Assembly: GCF_001424225.1 (NCBI RefSeq) | Contig: NZ_LMOR01000004.1 | Location: 612,834-676,833, forward strand | Reading direction: 5' to 3' | Length of the DNA: 64,000 nucleotides | From: Microbacterium sp. Leaf151 | GTDB lineage: Bacteria; Actinomycetota; Actinomycetes; Actinomycetales; Microbacteriaceae | Shown here: in pieces, positions 63,909-64,000 of the stretch | How positions within the stretch are numbered: position 1 is the first letter of the stretch | Layout of the letters: every line of letters begins with the position of its first letter | Program-made: the position numbers and the translations under genes | The notes under the pieces: generated by a model | The model's input: only the letters and a program-made list of their open reading frames with translations | The model's database searches: none | Told to the model about the DNA's origin: nothing

Positions 63909-64000
63909 GTGGTCACGGCTCGCAACGCCCCACCCGCTCACCCAGCTCCGCGCGGTCGCCCTACGCCGCTGCCCCGAGCGGCCACCCCGCGTCGCGCCCC

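Overview
The window is high-GC actinobacterial DNA. Dense short gene overlaps (ATGA/GTGA), many leaderless promoters (TANNNT six or seven bases before a start codon), the gene order perM-purN-purH, and proteins typical of Microbacteriaceae (a DUF7882-like protein, a daptide-type RiPP cluster) point to Microbacterium or a close relative. No rRNA, tRNA, CRISPR array, replication origin or intact transposon was seen.

Layout. 1-3.5 kb, minus strand: the end of a daptide-type RiPP gene cluster (recognition protein, aminotransferase, dehydrogenase running off the left edge; no precursor gene was found in the window). 3.9-7.7 kb: a heterodimeric ABC exporter preceded by a 24-codon leader ORF and a stem that can hide its ribosome-binding site. 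8-10.2 kb: alkylation repair (AdaA-AlkA fusion and Ogt). 10.7-13 kb: a flavin disulfide reductase and a DUF1697 protein. 13-13.6 kb: a duplicated palindromic repeat. 13.6-17.6 kb: purH, purN, perM. 17.6-24.3 kb: a tightly overlapping nitrite-reduction/siroheme operon (nirB, nirD, cysG-type enzyme, HemD-regulator fusion, chelatase). 24.4-24.7 kb: three palindromic repeats. 24.7-29.1 kb: a deazaflavin-type oxidoreductase, a purine permease, sucD and sucC. 29.3-34.6 kb: a quinone-reductase-like enzyme, Rid protein, a DesK/DesR-type two-component system, a GNAT enzyme and a putative small exporter; an identical 18-bp palindrome lies before both the kinase and the exporter. 34.8-40.1 kb: an envelope operon (phosphodiester glycosidase, GT2-GtrA, DUF4956, VTC domain, carbohydrate-binding lipoprotein).

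40.1-55.5 kb is accessory. It holds an HTH/nucleotidyltransferase toxin-antitoxin-like pair, a fatty-acid desaturase, two GAF-ANTAR RNA-binding regulators, a Met/Cys-rich copper-storage-like protein, a membrane-anchored HIRAN protein and many gene remnants (MerR, DUF2231, AbiEii, a copy of the Met/Cys-rich gene, a nuclease with an in-frame stop, an IS3-family transposase end).

55.8-61.1 kb carries the nitrate half of nitrogen assimilation: NarK transporter, molybdopterin nitrate reductase and its flavoprotein partner. Together with nirBD and the siroheme genes 31 kb away this gives a route nitrate -> nitrite -> ammonium, with siroheme made in the same operon as the enzyme that needs it. The right end has a LysE exporter, an oxidoreductase with an eroded Rieske domain, and another copy of the 13-kb palindrome.
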